Part shown: positions 13,414 to 15,178 of the stretch, piece by piece
Numbering within the stretch: position 1 is the stretch's first letter
Layout: each line of letters opens with the position of its first letter
From: JADFXI01 sp050011415
GTDB taxonomy: Bacteria > Nitrospirota > Thermodesulfovibrionia > Thermodesulfovibrionales > Dissulfurispiraceae
Direction of reading: 5' to 3'
Assembly (NCBI GenBank): GCA_050011415.1
Contig: JBEKJD010000104.1
Location: 1-15,178, forward strand
Length of the DNA: 15,178 bases
Translations under genes and position numbers: made by a program
The notes under the pieces: model-generated
Database searches by the model: none
The model's input: only the letters and a program-made list of their open reading frames with translations
What the model was told of the DNA's origin: nothing

Positions 13414-14977
13414 ACAATCAATGATCGAGGAGGTTGTCACTTACGTAAGTGCCGATTATAAACTGCTTTATCTTTACACTTCTGAAGAATTAAAAACATT
13501 ACAAATTTTAAAAGAGGTAGCAAAAGAAACAGACTTTAAAAGGATTTATACATACGACATCGTTAACGGTTTACAATGCGACGAAGATAAACAACTGCGC
13601 TATCATCAGAACAAAGATGAGCGCACCGACATTTTCAAGACACTCGATTTTATCATAAGGAATATAGACGTTAAATCTTTTGTAGTCTTTAAAGATATTC
13701 ATAGTTTATTTCAAACAGATCAGCGTTTAGTCCGCGCTTTCAAGAATTGCATAAATGAATTATTAGAACAGGGGGATGATAGCAAAATCAATATCTTTCT
13801 TGTTTCTTCTGTTTTATATATTCCCACTGAGATTGAAAAAGAAGTGACTGTTATAGATATCCCACTACCCTCCAGAGGTGAGATAGAAAAAACAATTATA
13901 GAAATGCTTACAAAAATAAACGTCAATATAGGTGAAGGATTAAAAGTTAAACTTATCGAAGCTCTTAACGGTTTGTCCGAAACAGAGGTGAATAACGTTA
14001 TCAATTATTGTTTGCAGCAGCCTGGCTACATCAGCGGGGATAGTATTGGGGTTATTGTTCAGCAAAAACAACAATTGATAAAGAAGGGCGGCGTGCTGGA
14101 ATTTGTAAGTGCAAACGATAACTTGGAAGAAAATATTGGTGGATTAGGGGTGCTCAAAGAATGGGTAAAGAATAAGAAAAAAATATTTGACAAACAAGAG
14201 AAAGCAAAGGAATTCGGGGTTGATATACCAAAAGGTCTTCTATTATTTGGAATGCCAGGATGTGGCAAATCACTGGCGGCAAAAGCCATAGCAAATTATT
14301 TTGAAATGCCGCTGCTGAGGCTTGACATGGGAATGATATTGGGACCCTATGTTGGTCAGTCCGAAGAAAATATGAGAAAAGCCATTAAATTAGCTGAGGC
14401 TATATCACCGTCGGTTTTATGGATTGATGAAATGGAGAAGGCGTTTGCAGGAGTTAGAGGTGGAACAGGCGGTTCGTCGGAGGTGTCATTACGGATATTT
14501 GGCACCATACTTACATGGATGCAGGAAAAAACAAAACCCGTATTTGTTGTTGCGACAGCTAACAGTATAACAGGCATGCCACCTGAGTTTCTGAGAAAAG
14601 GGAGATTCGATGAGATATTCTTTGTGGACTTTCCCAAAGGCGTTGAGATAAAGGATATTTTTAATGTTCATCTGAAGAAACGAATAAATGGGACGATCAA
14701 GGACAATGATTTTTTAAGTATCAAAGCCAAGATGGATGAAAAAAAAGAGTCCTCATTCTCTGGAGCTGATATTGAGGCCCTGGTACAGGAAGTCTTAGAA
14801 GATGCTTTTATTCATAATCCTGACAGTCCTGCTGGCATAGAAAAAGAAGATTATATCGAAAAGTTAATGAATTTCAAACCACTCTCTGAGACAATGAAAG
14901 ATGTAATAGATGAAATGAGGCAAAAAAAAGAACATTATGGCTTTAAAGAGGCCAGCAAACTTGATAAAAGGGGGTAA
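13382..14977 (+). CDS. Ycf46-family AAA+ ATPase
   Basis: A 531-aa ATPase of the Ycf46 branch of SpoVK/COG0464. The N-terminal half (~1-235) is the degenerate P-loop domain seen in Ycf46: LLYLYTSEELKTLQIL, a VFKDIHSLF strand, and PLPSRGEIEK before a helical linker with LSETEVNNVIN. The C-terminal half is an active AAA+ module: NIGGLGVLKEW, Walker A GMPGCGKS (Lys ~296), the pore-type LGPYVGQSEENMRKA, Walker B VLWIDEMEKA, sensor 1 ATAN, and arginine-finger LRKGRFDEIFFVDFP, then SGADIEALVQEVLEDAF in the lid. Start choice is uncertain among GTG 13379, ATG 13382 and ATG 13391, all inside the end of the membrane-protein gene; AAGAGA at 13368 favours 13382. Ycf46 relatives are usually stand-alone; here the gene is embedded in a regulated island operon. 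Confidence 0.9.
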   Translation: MICMEQIQKNKQSMIEEVVTYVSADYKLLYLYTSEELKTLQILKEVAKETDFKRIYTYDIVNGLQCDEDKQLRYHQNKDERTDIFKTLDFIIRNIDVKSFVVFKDIHSLFQTDQRLVRAFKNCINELLEQGDDSKINIFLVSSVLYIPTEIEKEVTVIDIPLPSRGEIEKTIIEMLTKINVNIGEGLKVKLIEALNGLSETEVNNVINYCLQQPGYISGDSIGVIVQQKQQLIKKGGVLEFVSANDNLEENIGGLGVLKEWVKNKKKIFDKQEKAKEFGVDIPKGLLLFGMPGCGKSLAAKAIANYFEMPLLRLDMGMILGPYVGQSEENMRKAIKLAEAISPSVLWIDEMEKAFAGVRGGTGGSSEVSLRIFGTILTWMQEKTKPVFVVATANSITGMPPEFLRKGRFDEIFFVDFPKGVEIKDIFNVHLKKRINGTIKDNDFLSIKAKMDEKKESSFSGADIEALVQEVLEDAFIHNPDSPAGIEKEDYIEKLMNFKPLSETMKDVIDEMRQKKEHYGFKEASKLDKRG

Positions 14978-14978
14978 G

Positions 14979-15178
14979 ATGAACAAGGACATTCTTGTGC
15001 GGTATATAACAGAGATTATGAATGATTATGATAAATTTGGAAAAGAAAAGCCGACAATGGAATGGTTTAGGGAGGCCATTAAGCGTCACATCATTGATGT
15101 GACTGACACAGAAGTCGATCAAATTACCGACAAGCTTATAAAGGGCATTACTGCATACAGGACTGAACGAGAACGCTC
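14979..15178 (+). CDS. Unknown protein, N-terminal part (cut by window end)
   Basis: An ATG one base after the ATPase stop, with a GGGGG site just upstream, opens a frame of 66 codons that continues off the window. The visible part is helical and charged (MNKDILVRYITEIMNDYDKF, then KPTMEWFREAIKRHIIDVTD). I recognise no domain. The one-base gap means it is the fourth gene of the beta-helix/membrane/AAA+ operon and should be counted as part of the candidate system. Confidence 0.75.
   Translation, partial: MNKDILVRYITEIMNDYDKFGKEKPTMEWFREAIKRHIIDVTDTEVDQITDKLIKGITAYRTERER

Noticed and set aside
1..15178. CRISPR array, rRNA or insertion-sequence transposase
   Set aside because: No regularly spaced repeats, no rRNA sequence and no transposase or integrase frame were seen on either strand.

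Overview
The window looks like the edge of a bacterial chromosome followed by an integrated mobile element (genomic island or ICE-like). The organism cannot be named from sequence alone. Moderate-to-low GC, strong AGGAGG ribosome sites, frequent TTG starts, a LytS/GGDEF-type sensor N-terminus and a dispersed-type palindrome would fit an environmental Nitrospirota or deltaproteobacterial-like genome; this is inference.

Layout. (1) 1-640: chromosomal flank with the start of a membrane sensor protein (minus strand) and a strong minus-strand terminator. (2) 639-2025: two exact 44-bp direct repeats, each the 3' part of a tRNA-Lys(CUU) gene starting in the anticodon loop. They read as successive attachment-site scars. 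Between them lies a ~1.3-kb remnant: eroded DNA with a G12 tract, an antitoxin-like gene, a PIN toxin that has lost its start codon, and a large hairpin repeat. (3) 2026-3884: the start of a second element, with tandem repeats that could be integrase arm sites, a minus-strand MntA/HepT toxin-antitoxin pair, and an unknown five-helix membrane protein upstream of it. (4) 3885-10347: a long plus-strand operon of DNA recombination genes. It encodes SSB, a possible 45-aa protein, a SWIM zinc-finger/Rad52-like annealing protein, a RecB-like Fe-S nuclease, a UvrD-type helicase, a BglII-like endonuclease-fold protein, two small unknowns and a DUF932 protein, and closes with a terminator. (5) 10327-15178: a divergent unit. 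An XRE repressor on the minus strand faces two tandem extended -10 promoters. These drive a cytoplasmic beta-helix protein, a four-helix membrane protein, a Ycf46-type AAA+ ATPase and a further gene cut by the window end.

How it fits together. The recombination operon supplies strand annealing, resection and unwinding, as in the ssb-bet-exo modules of SXT-type ICEs. The XRE-controlled beta-helix/membrane/AAA+ unit is cargo. It is tightly packed, regulated and has a domain set I do not recognise as a named system, which makes it the best candidate for an undescribed conflict or membrane-remodelling system. No integrase, relaxase or intact tRNA-Lys is in the window. The geometry of the tRNA fragments predicts that the intact tRNA and the integrase lie further right.
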